From Paramecium tetraurelia (lineage: Eukaryota > Ciliophora > Oligohymenophorea > Peniculida > Parameciidae): a stretch of 64,000 nucleotides of DNA. Of the stretch, positions 1 through 13,304 are shown piece by piece. Below the pieces are notes generated by a model. It was not told the DNA's origin and searched no databases. It worked only from the letters and a program-made list of their open reading frames with translations. The DNA lies in NCBI RefSeq assembly GCF_000165425.1, contig NW_001799044.1, forward strand, positions 495,205 through 559,204. The letters are read 5' to 3'. A program made the translations under genes and the position numbers. Every line of letters begins with the position of its first letter. Position 1 is the stretch's first letter.

Positions 1-151
1 TAATAGTATATTAAACATTCTTAGATATCAAGAGTAGTATTGCTAATCCGATTACATATTAGATTTTGAGAATTGTAATTTTAGATTTGTAAGGATAAAT
101 AATCAACGCAATCCAAAAAGCATAAAACCATAAAATCTGTCTGGTATTCAT
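1..151 (-). CDS. Possible membrane protein, 5' part only
   Basis: An ATG at 151 on the minus strand opens a frame that runs off the left edge of the window. It begins MNTRQILWFYAFWIALIIYP and carries a second hydrophobic stretch (VIGLAILLLI), so it could be the start of a membrane protein. It is in tandem downstream of the Piezo gene, 167 bp from its stop. About 50 codons without TGA is not unusual by chance in such AT-rich DNA, so this is a weak call. I do not recognise a family. Confidence 0.3.
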
Positions 152-317
152 TTCAATTTAACTATTAAATAATAGCAATTGTATAAGTTTTATAAACATA
201 GATTTGATTTTGACTACGAAGTATTTCTCAAATAGAACTACCTTAGGAAAAAGCACAATTCACAAATATAAATTTTGTATTTAATAGTAAAACTCATGCA
301 AGATATAATAAAAACAA

Positions 318-3300
318 TCAGTCTAATTTTAATTTTTTTGATTCTTCTTTTAATTATTCCTGATTCTACAATTCCGCTGCTTTAATTTCTTTTTACTAAC
401 TTTGTTAGGATTCAAACTTCTCCGACCATGCGCCTGTCATCGCCTTCACTAATTCTGGAGAGCGTAAAATATCTATCAATTCAAAATACAATAAATTTTC
501 TCTTAAATTATAAATATTTAATATACTTTCCATAATTTTCAAGCTATCTTGCTACAGATACAGCCTAACATATAGACAATAAGTCATCTGGCTAAACCAT
601 TTATGTAAAATCTAACATAAATACTTGAGAGGAGAATGTGCTTCTGATGCATTTTGCAATGAGAAGAATTATGGTAGTGTAAATTGTGATAACACTTAAT
701 CCATTTGTTAAGACTGAGAATTTATCACAAACTACAAAATACAATAATCCATCAGCCAAAGTAATATTTGATTAATTTGACAATAAACTGCTATTTCCAG
801 CATACTGAAATTCCCAATTAGACACTCCTTAAAGAGGATTTTTATTCCCATAAGAACAATTAATGTTAAGGAATACATTCTAGGCTGTTTGAAGATTACT
901 TTTATATAGTGGAGTAGTGTTGTAACTTGTTTGAGAACTTTGATATATCCTGAGGGCTTCAATGTAGAAATTAGGTAACAAGATTCCTGAGTTATCACAA
1001 CTCTTGGCAGCCTACTTGACATATTTCAATACATCCCTTCCCAAACCTACTGTGCCATTGACTCCATTTATCAAAGGATTGTAAGGATATGAAAATTTAT
1101 ATAATGTGGGGAAGTTAAATTAGAATCTTCTACGAAATATAAAAGTTACATTAAACATGAAATTGTAGTTCTCCTCATAAGATAAGGTTTGATCCAATTC
1201 TCTTATCAATTAATTATACAGTGGAAGTGAGACTTGCCATTTTTAATTCGAAAAGTCTGATAATTAAAATCTTTAGATTCCCCCTGCATTATCTATTTAT
1301 TATTTAGTTATATCCTGTTTGGTTAGAGCTTTAATTTCCGATCTATCTCTTATAATTGGCAAATCTAATCCAAATAATTGACTGGATTGATAGAGCTCAA
1401 CGTTTAAGTTAGTGTCAACATTTACTAAATTAATAGTGAAGGTTCCACTTACAATTGGATTGTCTTAAGCAGCAGGATTAAGTGCAGAGAACAAAATTAG
1501 GGGACCAAAAATGCAAATTAAGATAAAAATAACAAAGAAAAAGAAAATGATTTTGCTTATCTTTGATATTTCTAATCCTAATTGTCTTTTCATTATCTTT
1601 TAGGAATTTATTTTTGTAAAATACAATTACCTATGGATATCCTCGAGAGTAAACCATTAATAAATATCAAGTGATGTGTATAAGCAAGTCCAATCCATCA
1701 ATACCTTTAAATCATATAAAAATGGAATTGAATAGAACGTTAGTGCAAAGTAATAGCTCAGTGAATTGTACATATACAAAAATTGGTTTCTTATTTTCAA
1801 TTCTCGATACCCATATCTAAGTTAAAGGGCAGATAAGTAAAAATAAGCACAAAACAATAGAAAATATATTACAATAGAGGTATCATATTCTTTATAATTA
1901 TCTATGTTTCTGTTCCAAAGCTACAACAAATAACAATAGACAAAACAGAATACCAATGTTAGAATCACTACTTGTAATACATACTCTTAAACAAACTAAG
2001 TTTTGTATTTGTTCTTATACACTGCTTTTTCTTGATTCTTAATATATTTTTGATCTCCTCTCAATTCTATATATCTCTCAACCATCATAAACAACATTTA
2101 AAACACCAATGCTAATACTAATTGAGCAGGCACTTAATTATATTTTAAGTAACCTTAAATATTCTGTGATTCTCCAGTCATGAAATTGAAAAAGAACAAC
2201 ATATACAAAAATAAGATTACTTAAATGGAAGCGATAGATAAATAAAGATCTATTCCTGGTCTTGCATATTCATAAGACATTATCTTCTCAAAAAATCCTG
2301 GTTTATATTTATCACCTAAGATTTCAGGATTAGCTGCAATCTTCCTTTCTAAATCATTGCCTATTTTCAACATCACACTCTCAGGCTCCTTCTCCAACCC
2401 TGAATTTTCCAATTACAATTTTCCTTATAATTAATTCTCCAACTCTATTCTCTCTATTTCCGGATTGTCAACTCTACCTATTTCTGACTTAGATCTCGAT
2501 CTCTGTATCTCTGATTCTTACACTATCTCTTCCACCATATCCTTATTAAAATTGTTTAATTTCAATCTGATATACCCTTGAAAGATATTTTCTATCTAGG
2601 TGAAAGGGTAATCGAAAATGCCAAATGACTTCTGCAAGAATACTTAGAATGTAATCAACCAAACTGCAAATATTTCATAGAACAATCCCAAAGTGTTACT
2701 ATTATCTAATACGTAATACCATGGAATATACTATATAGGTTCAGTTGGCTTACTGTATGATACTCCATACATTGAGTCTACAAATATCATTACAATAATG
2801 AAAAAGTATAATGAATATGAGATAACCCAAAATATCTTAGTATTTGCATCTATTAATCCCCACACGAACATGACTATTGGCAAGACCATTCCCAAAAGTG
2901 CATAGTTTTTGAAATAGTAACAAATAATGATGATGTTGGTTATAGTGTCCCATTTAATCAAACAATATTTAAATATATCTTGCAGAAACAAGCTAAATAA
3001 ATGCATCGTTTTCATTTATATCAACTTATTAATTGGATAGTTTTATTTTGTTTATTCTAAAACTATACGCTCCTTCTCATCTATGATATGAATGAATCTA
3101 AGTTCCTTGCTTAAGTTATAATTCGTTTCATATTAGTTCACATATTTATTATATTATTAACCCTTATATGGTTTATACAATTTCTTATACTTATTCATTG
3201 CTTTCTAAATAACCTTATCTAATGCTGCATCATTTAATTTATCTTTATTTTTACATATCTCCTGATAAAATCTTCTGTATATTTTCTCAAGACTTCTCAT

Positions 3301-6300
3301 CTCATCTTCATAGGATGTAGTATCATTCATCAGATGATTCTCTAGTTTGATAAAGACATGTCTCTGTAGTCGTTTATTTTATTAGAGAATGTAATCCATC
3401 AAAATATGAAATGGCATAAACTTTATTTATTGATTGTCGTTTCTCATCCAAATTATCATTTTGATGTATATTTTCCTAAAAAATGATTATTCTTAAGGAA
3501 TTTAAACTTCTGGATCTGTCATAAAACTGGCAGTCAATTGAGGATACTATTACACATTAATTGATTTTTCCTTTTAGATTGATTAGATCTATATTTCCCT
3601 TAATCTTTTCTTCCAAATAATCATCTTTCTTTCTATCGTGTCTGTAATCTAGTTTAGAAGGTTCTTCTCCTCTTGCAATTTTAATATTTTTTTATATTGT
3701 TGATAGTTGTAATTGTAGGCAAGACCTCTTGATACCATCCTAGATCTTAATTTCAATTTGGATTAATAATTATCCTAAGTGCTTTTCACATGGTTGGATA
3801 ATTATAAATCAAAATACAATGAAATGAAGAAGATTAAGAAGATCTGTCCATCAATTTTTAAATGAAAGGCCTCCATACAATAGAACTCTAATCCATTCCC
3901 TACATCTAATCGAACAGTTGGAGCATTCACACACTATTCTAAGAAGGTTGGGATTTTCAATAAGGTAAATAGGGCAATTATGATGGCAGATAAAGTAAAT
4001 ATTGCCTGATAAAATGCTTTAATTTTTATCCTTTGAGAAAAAGCATAAGGCCATCTAAAATGGAATTCTGCAGCATATAAAAATCCAATCACTATAAGTA
4101 ATTACAAAAGATTAAAAATTGATCTATTCATTTCACATAACCACAACACAAATCCAAAGAGAATCAAATGATAATTCATTGTCATAGTTTGTATCAAGAC
4201 ATGTCTGAAACTATAATTCTTCTATCTCCATAGATTATATGTAATAATGATTTGACTATCACTGTGATTACTTAGGACCTTTTTGCACACTATAAATTCG
4301 TTCTTCATTTTGATAGATTGCTTATAAATTTGATTGCAAAACCACTCTAGCATTATAAAATATAAATAAATAAAGGATACTATGAGACAATTGAATACAA
4401 TGACAATGTTTAGCAATTCATTAGTCTCACATTTCATATCTTAAAATGCACTTTGTTTGAGTTAATCGCAATCCATTATTTCTGTACTTTCAAAACCTAA
4501 AAAGGCCAACCAATAATTAGATAAATCTGTTTTTGCCATTACATTAAAATCATCAGGAGTTAAATCAAAATAGTTCAATTTAGGTACATCATTTATTGAA
4601 GGAGTCCAATTTAATAGATAAAGGAAATATTAAAATAGGATGGAGAATATTGCAACAGAATTTAACATTTTCGTGGTTTTTACTGTAGCACTCATTTAAA
4701 ACAATATAACAGATATTATCAAGTAGACTAATGAAAATATGGTATTGACTAATAAAGTATTTGACAAGTAGAGTAAAACGAGGAATCTTTAGAATATCTT
4801 AAACAATGATTCATGAAGTAAAATCTTTACAAATCTACTTTTATTTTTAAAGTAATTCAAAATTAATACTTCTCTATCAAATGAATTATATTCACTATGA
4901 CTTTTGACAAAAACGACAAAATCGTATTTTTAATCAAATATTTCTTTACTTTCTTCATAAGACTGATTCTAAATTCTTGATTCCTCTATTTTATTCATTT
5001 CTTATGTTTCTTATAGATTTTCTATGTTTTTTGTTAAGTCATCTTCTAGAATCTTTGTGCAAGCAGTATCAATCACATTAACAAACAATAGAAACAAATA
5101 AAACCATGAAACCTACCACATATTTGATTCAGTTTGAACGTAATTATTCTCATTGCAATCATTATTATTTGATTCATAACCACAATAACACTAATTTGTA
5201 ATTATGTATTATCTTGAATATGTTCCAAAAATGAAAAAACTAAGTACTGTATAATCCACCCATAAGGGGGGATCTACAATTACTGTAAATGACTCAGTTG
5301 ATAGAAATTAAGAGAAGTATGAAAGTAAGATACAAAAGGCAGTGAAGTAGAAAGAGTACAACCAAATTTTTCTTTTGAGTTTGATTCTGGTGGTTAGGCG
5401 TAACAATTTGAATTGGTCATTCAACCTTTTAATGTTCTTGGGTTCATCAATATGAGATATATCTGAAGCAAACTCAAGGTACAACTATTTGAGAAGATAA
5501 ATTTCTAAATCTATATAACGTTTTACATTTTTGTAGTTTTGTTAAGCTTTATTACTCATCGAGAACATCTAATATTGTATTGTGAACACGATAAAAATAA
5601 CTTAAATACAAAGACAACAATATGAATGCTGCTATTGATCTCAGGTAAAGTACACAAGATATTACAATATAAATTGTAATTATATCAGTATTAATATGAG
5701 CTATTCCAATCAAAATTGACTTAAGCCACTTCTACTAATCTAATATTCTTAAATCCAGAACATTTTATGTATTCGATTCATTTAAATTTTAATTTTGTTA
5801 TTTCATTTACAATTTCTTGAATTTTGATAATTAATTCAATGCAAAGGCACCAAACAAAATGTTTAAAGTGTCTGCCAAATATTCCATTCTTAAATTATCT
5901 GTAGAGTAGGCATATAGACCAACTTCCTAATAATATAATTAGAGGTTCTCATAAAATGTTTAAAATCCTTCTGATTTATCCTTTAAGTCTGGAACACAAC
6001 TAAGCTAATAAATTTTAAGATAATTTACAAAAATGAAAATAGATATCTATATGAAAAGGCAAGCAGCAATAATTACATGTATATATACCACATCAATCTT
6101 AGTTTTATGTAATTAATCTAAGAATTTATTGATTTAACATGATATAAGAAAACAATACCTATATACAATAATAATACATTATTGAGATAACTGTAAGGAG
6201 TGAATAGCAAAAAGCATATATTAATTACATAAGCTGTCCATATCAATGAATGGCCATATAATGTTTCTAAAATTCCAAAATGATATCTAAAATTGGGTGC

Positions 6301-8775
6301 AGTTTCTTTCACACTCTCAACTTATGAGATGGTGGCAATTAATCTCTAAAATATGATGATTTATTTACATTTGAATATTGATCATACAAAGTAGTATTAT
6401 ATCCATAATATTAAATGATGGTTAGATAAAATAAAAGCCAATTCAATACTAATTAATGATTCAGCATGTTAAGTCCTAAAACTTAAACAACAAAATAATT
6501 TGAATAAACCCCAAATAAAGTGTATACATATTTAACGAAAGTGAGGACACTCATGTAAACCAAAAGAATTATCCAATATTTTTATTGAAAAGGAACTTTC
6601 TTCCCTTTGTATTCACATTTATTGGATTAATTAACAATGAATATTATCAGAAGGAAAATCATTATAAACTAAATTATATTAATTTCATTGAAGCCAACCC
6701 AATAGAGCAATATAATCACCATAAAAAAGCCAATTCTAAAATAAAATGCCAAAAAAATGTTAAACCATTTAGTCTTTCCTTCAATTTCGTTAGGTTAAGT
6801 TTGTATTTATTTTTCTCTTTCCTCCTACTCCTCTATTTATTTGATGAACAAAAAAAATAAACACAAAGTACAATTCATCAAAATTGAATTAACGACTGAA
6901 CTTTCCTAATAAAAGAATCCAAGTTTTTAACAGACTGTTGTTGGTAAATCATCTACACCTTTGTATTAACTTGAAGGACAAAATTAATAGAAATTATCAG
7001 GTCTATCCAATCCTGTTATATTGCTGTAATAGAAAGTAAAAAAATTGATCAATAATGAAGGAATATTACAAAATATTGTAGCCAGGCGAATTATTTTAAA
7101 GTTTAATGTAAACCCTGTTAAAATAAGCCAACATACTAATAAAATTGAAAAATATGTCTATTGGAGTATGACTATACTTAAGGACAATATTTGTAAAATA
7201 ATCAAAGAAATCAATGGTTTATCTATGGTAGTTTTAATAGTTTCCAATTATTCATACCATGCTTTCTCAATTTTATGAAAATAGGTTGCAGAAGATTCAT
7301 ATTGATTTTGAAAGATTCTGTCGATTTTAGGACTTTCTTTTGATTCACGCTGCTCCTACTCTTCAATGTCTTCATCTGAGATCTCCTTACTCTCTTCAGA
7401 ATCAATATCTTTAGAATCTTCTTCCTATTAATTCAAGTTCCCAGTTTTTCTTCTCCCTTGAGGGGAATCATTGAAATCTACGGAGATGTTACCCATCTAA
7501 ATTTTAATGAATTCTTAAAACTATTTAAAGTCTTTGTATTATTAGGAGATCTCTGTTACAGTGTAATTAAATTGATTTTTGATATTCTGTGTTTTTATCT
7601 TCTCACTTACTAAGCAGAGCATATTGATTACAATAATAGAGAAGATAATGAATAGGATGGCTTGGGATTCATAATTTGAAAAGTAGCCAAATAATTAGAA
7701 CCCAGTAAATTATAAAGTGAAGGATGCTGCTCTGCTATTTTAAAGGATAACCTTCTATATTGGTGTGCTGATGAAATACATAACAACTAATATTACCATA
7801 ATTACTATCTTCAAAATTATAAAATATTGTTTATCTACTAAATGATTGTTATACATTCTCAACAGCAACACCAATTAAAACCCCCACATGATAAGACCTA
7901 TTAGAGATTTGGTACAGCAAGTTAGGATGATCAAACTAAGTAACATAATCAGCTAAATATTAATTGCCAATTGCTTACAATAAAAAATTTGGTCAATATA
8001 GGACTATCTGATAATTCATAGAATTCTTATTTCAATTCGACATTTCTGAAAATTAATATAACTATAGCCAAAGCTAACATTATGCAGTTTGGTGCAAATG
8101 CTAAGCCCTGTTCAGATGAAGACACAGTGATTTTACCATTTATTAGTGTGAAATAGACTTCCAGTCCTCTGAAGTTTTCAATTGACATCATTGCATAACC
8201 CTTACTATATTAATTTAAATTACTCCATTTTTAGCTATAGGGTATAAGGTGAGCTTAACAACCAAAGAGATTGCGGAAACTATAACAAAAACATACCAAA
8301 AGAACTTCTTTACATCATTAAGAACCAACCAATATTGAGTTATAAAGTTATTTTCAGATTGCTCCTAGTTCTAGTTTGTATTATGAAACTATTCTTATTA
8401 TGCAGCGAATTCTGCTAATGGATAAAGTCTCCCATCTTTAACCTAAACTCCTTTATAGCTACTAATATAGGAGTAATTTAAAATTAAGAGTAAACAGATC
8501 AAATAAATGGTTGAGTAATAAGACTGTATTAATATGCAATAAATTAATAATCCAAGCATTCCTATGATGTCTAAAGCTTAAATAATCTTCCTGTATTTTT
8601 TTGGTTTAATAGCAAATTCAGAAATTGGTTTTTCAGGTGAATCCTCTTTTTCATTTTTTGAATTTGAATCTCTTTGTAAATCAGAATTATCACTTTCTGA
8701 TGGCAATTGTGAGTTGCTTTTTCCAATTGGAGTGGGGATTTCAATTTCTCCCTTTGACGATCCTGAATTATACAT
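318..8775 (-). CDS. Piezo-type mechanosensitive ion channel
   Basis: Piezo proteins are very large trimeric cation channels opened by membrane tension. The frame starts MYNSGSSKGEIEIP at 8775 and codes for roughly 2,700-2,800 residues with dozens of hydrophobic helices, matching the family size. The C-terminal third is diagnostic: near 1660-1790 it reads PFLYDLKVLMDWT followed by TLEDIH, the Piezo anchor region. About 700-1600 encodes the extracellular cap, with QKWQVSLPLYNQLIREL as in animal Piezos. The cytosolic tail YFELIDILRSPEL matches the Piezo C-terminal helix. A 25-nt intron (502-526) is needed to join the tail in frame, and a 23-nt intron near 6350-6370 rejoins the frame there. Other small introns are likely. 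Its start lies 47 bp after the PEX5 stop on the same strand. The family assignment is firm; the exact N-terminus is less so. Confidence 0.93.
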
Positions 8776-8821
8776 TTAATAAACTATTAATATTTTTAAA
8801 CAAAATATAGAATGGATAATC

Positions 8822-10824
8822 TCATGGTTTTTTCTAAGAAGTCTATAGCCATTCTTCTTCTGACATTTTAAATATGTATAAATTGTTGGCTTCTCTATCT
8901 AGGAAAGTATAAACTAAAGTAATTTACATATGATTTCAGGTTCTGGCAATTCATTTGGATTTGTCACATTGAACTCATCCTTGAATAACATAGGATCGTA
9001 ATGTTAAATCTTTGAAATTAAGTCTGGTCGTTCTATTTTTCATATAAATATCGTTAATACATAGTTATAGGAATGCTGTTTATAGATAACCCCAAATATG
9101 TTTAGCTTATGGATTAATCATAAGGGCACTTAGATACAATCTTGCTGCATCCAAATATTCTCCCTTGTAAGAATAGGCAAATGCTAAATTGACCCAAACT
9201 CTCACGTAATTAGGTCTAAGATCCAATGCTCTATGATAGCAAAACATGGCTTAATCTGCTTCACCAAGATGTGCAAGGGTGGCTCCTAATTTGTTCCAAA
9301 TCTAGTAATTTTTGGGTTCAATTTGAAGTGCCTTCTTAAAGATCTCAACTGATTTTTAATAGTTTCTTTCAATGAAATAAAGTACAGCTAATCCATTCAA
9401 CAATTCAACATCATTAGGTCCTTGTTAATGAGCTGCTTCAAATACTTAAATCATTCTTGCATTCATGCATTTTATTTAATCTAAAGTATAATCATAGATA
9501 TTTGTGTTGTCTGGCACAATACTATCATCAACAGGCACCTTGTAATTTGGATTTCTAATTAACCATTATTTTAAAAAGGACATTGCTTTGACTTCATCCA
9601 AAATGTTTGTGCAAGAGATACCTAAGGCACTCAAGGTATCTAATTCATTTGGGTTTTATTTCATAGCATTCAAGAAGGCAGCCACAGCTCTTTGATCTTG
9701 ATCATTTTCTTGATGTAATCTACCCAAAATTCTCCAAGCGTTGGAATCTGTTGGATTCTTTTAAATGTGAGCTTCCAAAGCAAGGATTGCTTCTGTATTC
9801 TAACCTTGATGCACTAAATTCAAAGCTGCTTATAAAGGAAAATCCATGGCCAAATATTTGTTATTTTCTTAAAATCTATAAGTATCATTAGAATCTTTAT
9901 AGAGTTCAAATTCCTATAAATCTGATGCTGCTTACCAGGCTTCAGAGAACATTTTATCAAAGTCTGTTCCTGTATCCATTTCCTTAAGTATTTATTAATA
10001 GGTATCTTCAAGCTTCTTTTAAAATTGATCTTCATTTTATAATTCACTTTCATATTTTTCTAGTTTTTCATCCCACATTTTAGAGAACTTCTCTTCAACT
10101 TCTGTTAGATCTGATTACTTTTATTCAACATTCTTTGTGGCCTAATCCCATCCTTCTTCCAATGTTTGGATTCTCTCCAAAGCTGACTATTCTACTTTAT
10201 CACCCTTCTAAGTGAGCAATTCATTGCCCACTAATTTTAGATTTCCATTCTAGATATCCTTCATAAATCTCAAAAATTTAGACTATTGAAATCTAGGATC
10301 AGGATCCTTTTCTAGAGCTTAGACTAGGTCATCAGCAAACCTTTATGATTTTTCACTCTAAGCCTAGACATCCTCTGCATTTTCATATGCTTCCTAAAAT
10401 AAATATTCTTGAGCCATTTGATCTGCTTGATATTAGATTTCTGCTTGTTGCCATTGAAAATCCATCATCATTTACTACTGTATCATTGCTTACTCATATT
10501 TCCTTTGCTCTTCCACAAACATCTTTTCCATCATAAATCTTTATTCCACATTTGCTTAATCATATTGTTTGGCCATGGTATCCCATTATTGATTCATGCT
10601 TTCAAGCAATCTTTAACGCTCTTGTAATTTCTATTGGACCATAGGATCTTATTGAACATTTATCTATTATTATATTTATCTAAGATTCTTATATTAACGA
10701 TATACTATTGTTATGTTTGGCCAAACAGCATTCTATCCATAAATTGCTTGAATGGATTTTGACTCATCTATTAAGTTCCATCAGCAGTGCAAGCACCACC
10801 TGTATAAATATTTCTGAAGGCCAT
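8822..10824 (-). CDS. PEX5: Peroxisomal targeting signal 1 receptor PEX5
   Basis: PEX5 is the cycling cytosolic receptor that binds the C-terminal SKL-type signal and delivers proteins to peroxisomes. The protein (about 639 residues with introns of 26, 28 and 29 nt) starts MAFRNIYTGGACTADGT. Cys12 sits where the family has its conserved ubiquitinated cysteine. The first half is glutamine-rich and carries a WQAASDLQEF motif of the WxxxF/Y type used to dock on the import pore. The second half holds the TPR repeats, including AWRILGRLHQENDQDQRAVA, LLNGLAVLYFIERNYQKSVE, IWNKLGATLAHLGEADQAM and WVNLAFAYSYKGEYLDAARL. The last two introns lie near 9040 and 8930 and are needed to reach the TGA. The gene is divergent from 10835-13253 with only 10 bp between the two ATGs. 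Confidence 0.93.
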
Positions 10825-10834
10825 TATTAATTAA
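10825..10834. promoter_or_regulatory. 10-bp gap between divergent start codons
   Basis: PEX5 (minus) and the DDB1/CPSF-like gene (plus) have ATGs only 10 bp apart. No promoter box can be read in 10 bp, so each promoter and 5' UTR must lie inside the coding region of the other gene. Both starts are supported: the PEX5 cysteine is at residue 12, and the plus-strand frame has no other ATG until well inside the conserved part. Confidence 0.6.
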
Positions 10835-13253
10835 ATGTTAAATAATTTATTTGAGTCATTATGTGTAACAAGTGCTTTGGAGATCAGGTCGAATCTTTAT
10901 TTCTGCTCTCCTCCCTTTATATACATCAATGAATAGAAATACTAATTCAATGCTAAGACCATCTACCTGCTGGATAACGTCATTGTGATTTATACGATAG
11001 ATAATTGCATCAAATTTGTCAATTAAGACTTGGAAGTGCTTTCCTCCTACACACTTCCCCAAATACCATTAGCCATATATCCTTATAAGGATTTCATAGT
11101 GCTGGACTACCAATACGAATATTAGGTTTGTAAAATCGATGAAATCGACAACCTGATAAAGAAAAACAAAATTGTGAGTTTTGCGCCAAATCCCACCAAT
11201 TAATTAACATATGTGATCAAACAAAAATTGATGGAATGCAATGTCGTCTACTCTCATAAATTTATGGATATAGAAATGGGTGTTGAACAGATCTACTGCA
11301 TATCCAAAACCTAACCTCACTTCCTCTACCAAAGCATTGTATTTCCCCAACTAACAATCATCGACTTGCATAGATGCGAAGAACTGTACCATATCGAATT
11401 TGGATCGTAAATCGAATAGATATTCCTGTATCATAACACCTTTTTACTTCAAAGTGAGAACAAATTGTTCCAAATGCAAAACCAAGAAATTGTTGAATTC
11501 AACTCAAACATCTAATTCAGAATTAGCTGTGTAGTCGAATTCAACAATCAAACCTTTTTTGGATCCATAAACGATAATTCCATCCTCGTTAAGGATAATT
11601 AGATTATTAAAGAGTTCTATAATTTGGGCTAAATAGTAGACATACATCCTTGTAATCAAATATGTTTCATAGCAAGTTACAATAAGAAATATCCAGTAAG
11701 TCTATTTAGAAAAGGAATTAATGAAAATGTCTTGGAAAGATACAAATTAACAAATGAATTGAGACCAAGGAAGATCTTCTACATAAATCCGTCCTTGATG
11801 ATGCTTAGCTTCTCTTAGACCTCTGAAATCTACACCATCCCTCAATTCATTATTGCAGACATCAAAGTGATCAAGAATTAAAAGACACTCTTTATCCATT
11901 AACTCTCCAGTATGATGTTGTTACAAATTACATCCAATAAAGTGATATTCCTGCAATCATATGAAAATATCATATATCAAGAAGAGTTTTATTAGAAGAT
12001 AAAGGATTGCAGATTAGATTTAGCTAATAAAGCCTTATATCTCTACTTAGGCAATAATGAATTAAGATTGTACACAGTCAACGATTCCAACATTACATTG
12101 ATCTCTTAATAAGTAATCAATCGTCTTAGTGCATTCTAAATCATAAATAAGAAACTTCACTATAGCACTTGGTTTTAATTTGAATTACATAATTTTAATG
12201 ACTAATAACATTATTCCATCAATAATATCAACAGTACTATTGTATCTATTGAATAAACTCAGAATTTCATTTTATTGGGTTTGATTGATGGTAATTTGGT
12301 CACTTTGGCTTCTGATACATACAGAGTTCACAAAATATTCTAAATTAGCAACACTCATCCTATTAAATTGATGAAATTTAACAATAAAGTGATAATATTT
12401 TCACATCATATTTACATGATTGACAATTAACTTTAATAAATTATTGTGAATTGGGATCATCTCTACGATATTAGCTTCCAAAATGACAAACTTATTGGGA
12501 TTGTTTAAAATGAAATCTAAATGGTTACTTTGAGTTAGGGATCTAGTTCATAATGCAGAGAATTAAAATTCATCAAGAACTTAGAGATTAAAAACTTGAG
12601 ATTTTTTAAGGATCATTTGATAGTTTTAACAACTTAGAATTTATTGTTGAGCTACTTCGATGATCAATTAAAAACACAATCTCAATAACAATTTTAAATA
12701 GAAAAAATGGAATAATATAATAACATATATTTGGCAGGATTCACAGAATCTTAATAAGGAAAAATCAATATTGTAAATGAATAGCTATAATTAATTTATA
12801 ATTATACATATTCAGAACCAATCTATGATCTCAAATTCCATTAAAATGTTATCTTTTTTTCAACTGAAACTGCTATTCATTCAAATGATGGATAATTTGT
12901 ACACAATTTCAATGTTCCACTCAAGGGATTTGACATCAAAGATAAATACTTCTTAATATATGAGAATTTCAAAGTATTAATTTAACCTATATTTTAAGGG
13001 AGCCCATTTATTTTATTATGATGAAAAGATGATAGCCTTAGGAAGTTTGAATTGTCCTTGTCAATATGCTTCCTTTTATTACGACGATATCATTTGCTTC
13101 TCTGAAAATGATGTAAAAATTGCAAAGTTGAATTTGCTTACATTCACTATTAGTGAACAGATGGAAATTGCTGTATCAAACCCCATTGAAGTCACTTGCG
13201 TTAAGGATAGGTATTATGGAACTCTATATGGTGTATTAGGATATTATGAATGA
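10835..13253 (+). CDS. DDB1/CPSF-A/SF3B3-like beta-propeller protein
   Basis: The frame (797 residues after removing one 25-nt intron near 12980) begins MLNNLFESLCVTSALEIRSN. It has no hydrophobic helix and is built of short beta-strand blocks. Landmarks resemble the DDB1/CPSF1/SF3B3 superfamily: FYNLGQIVDIHPCNQICFIA matches the family's conserved strand before the RIIRNG-like turn (here VSLFRKGINEN), and LMMLSFSQTSEIYTI matches the strand that closes the propeller. At 797 residues it is shorter than DDB1 (about 1,140) and diverged. Members scaffold ubiquitin ligases, mRNA 3' processing or the U2 snRNP; I cannot say which applies. The family call is by eye and moderate. It is divergent from PEX5. 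Confidence 0.55.
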
Positions 13254-13304
13254 ATTATAATCATATTGTTTTTATTTTTAGATTCAAAATTTTAATTTAA
13301 AATT

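Noticed and set aside
6585-6860. 91-codon plus-strand frame
   Set aside because: It lies opposite the Piezo gene, where the minus strand keeps a consistent membrane-protein frame through small introns.
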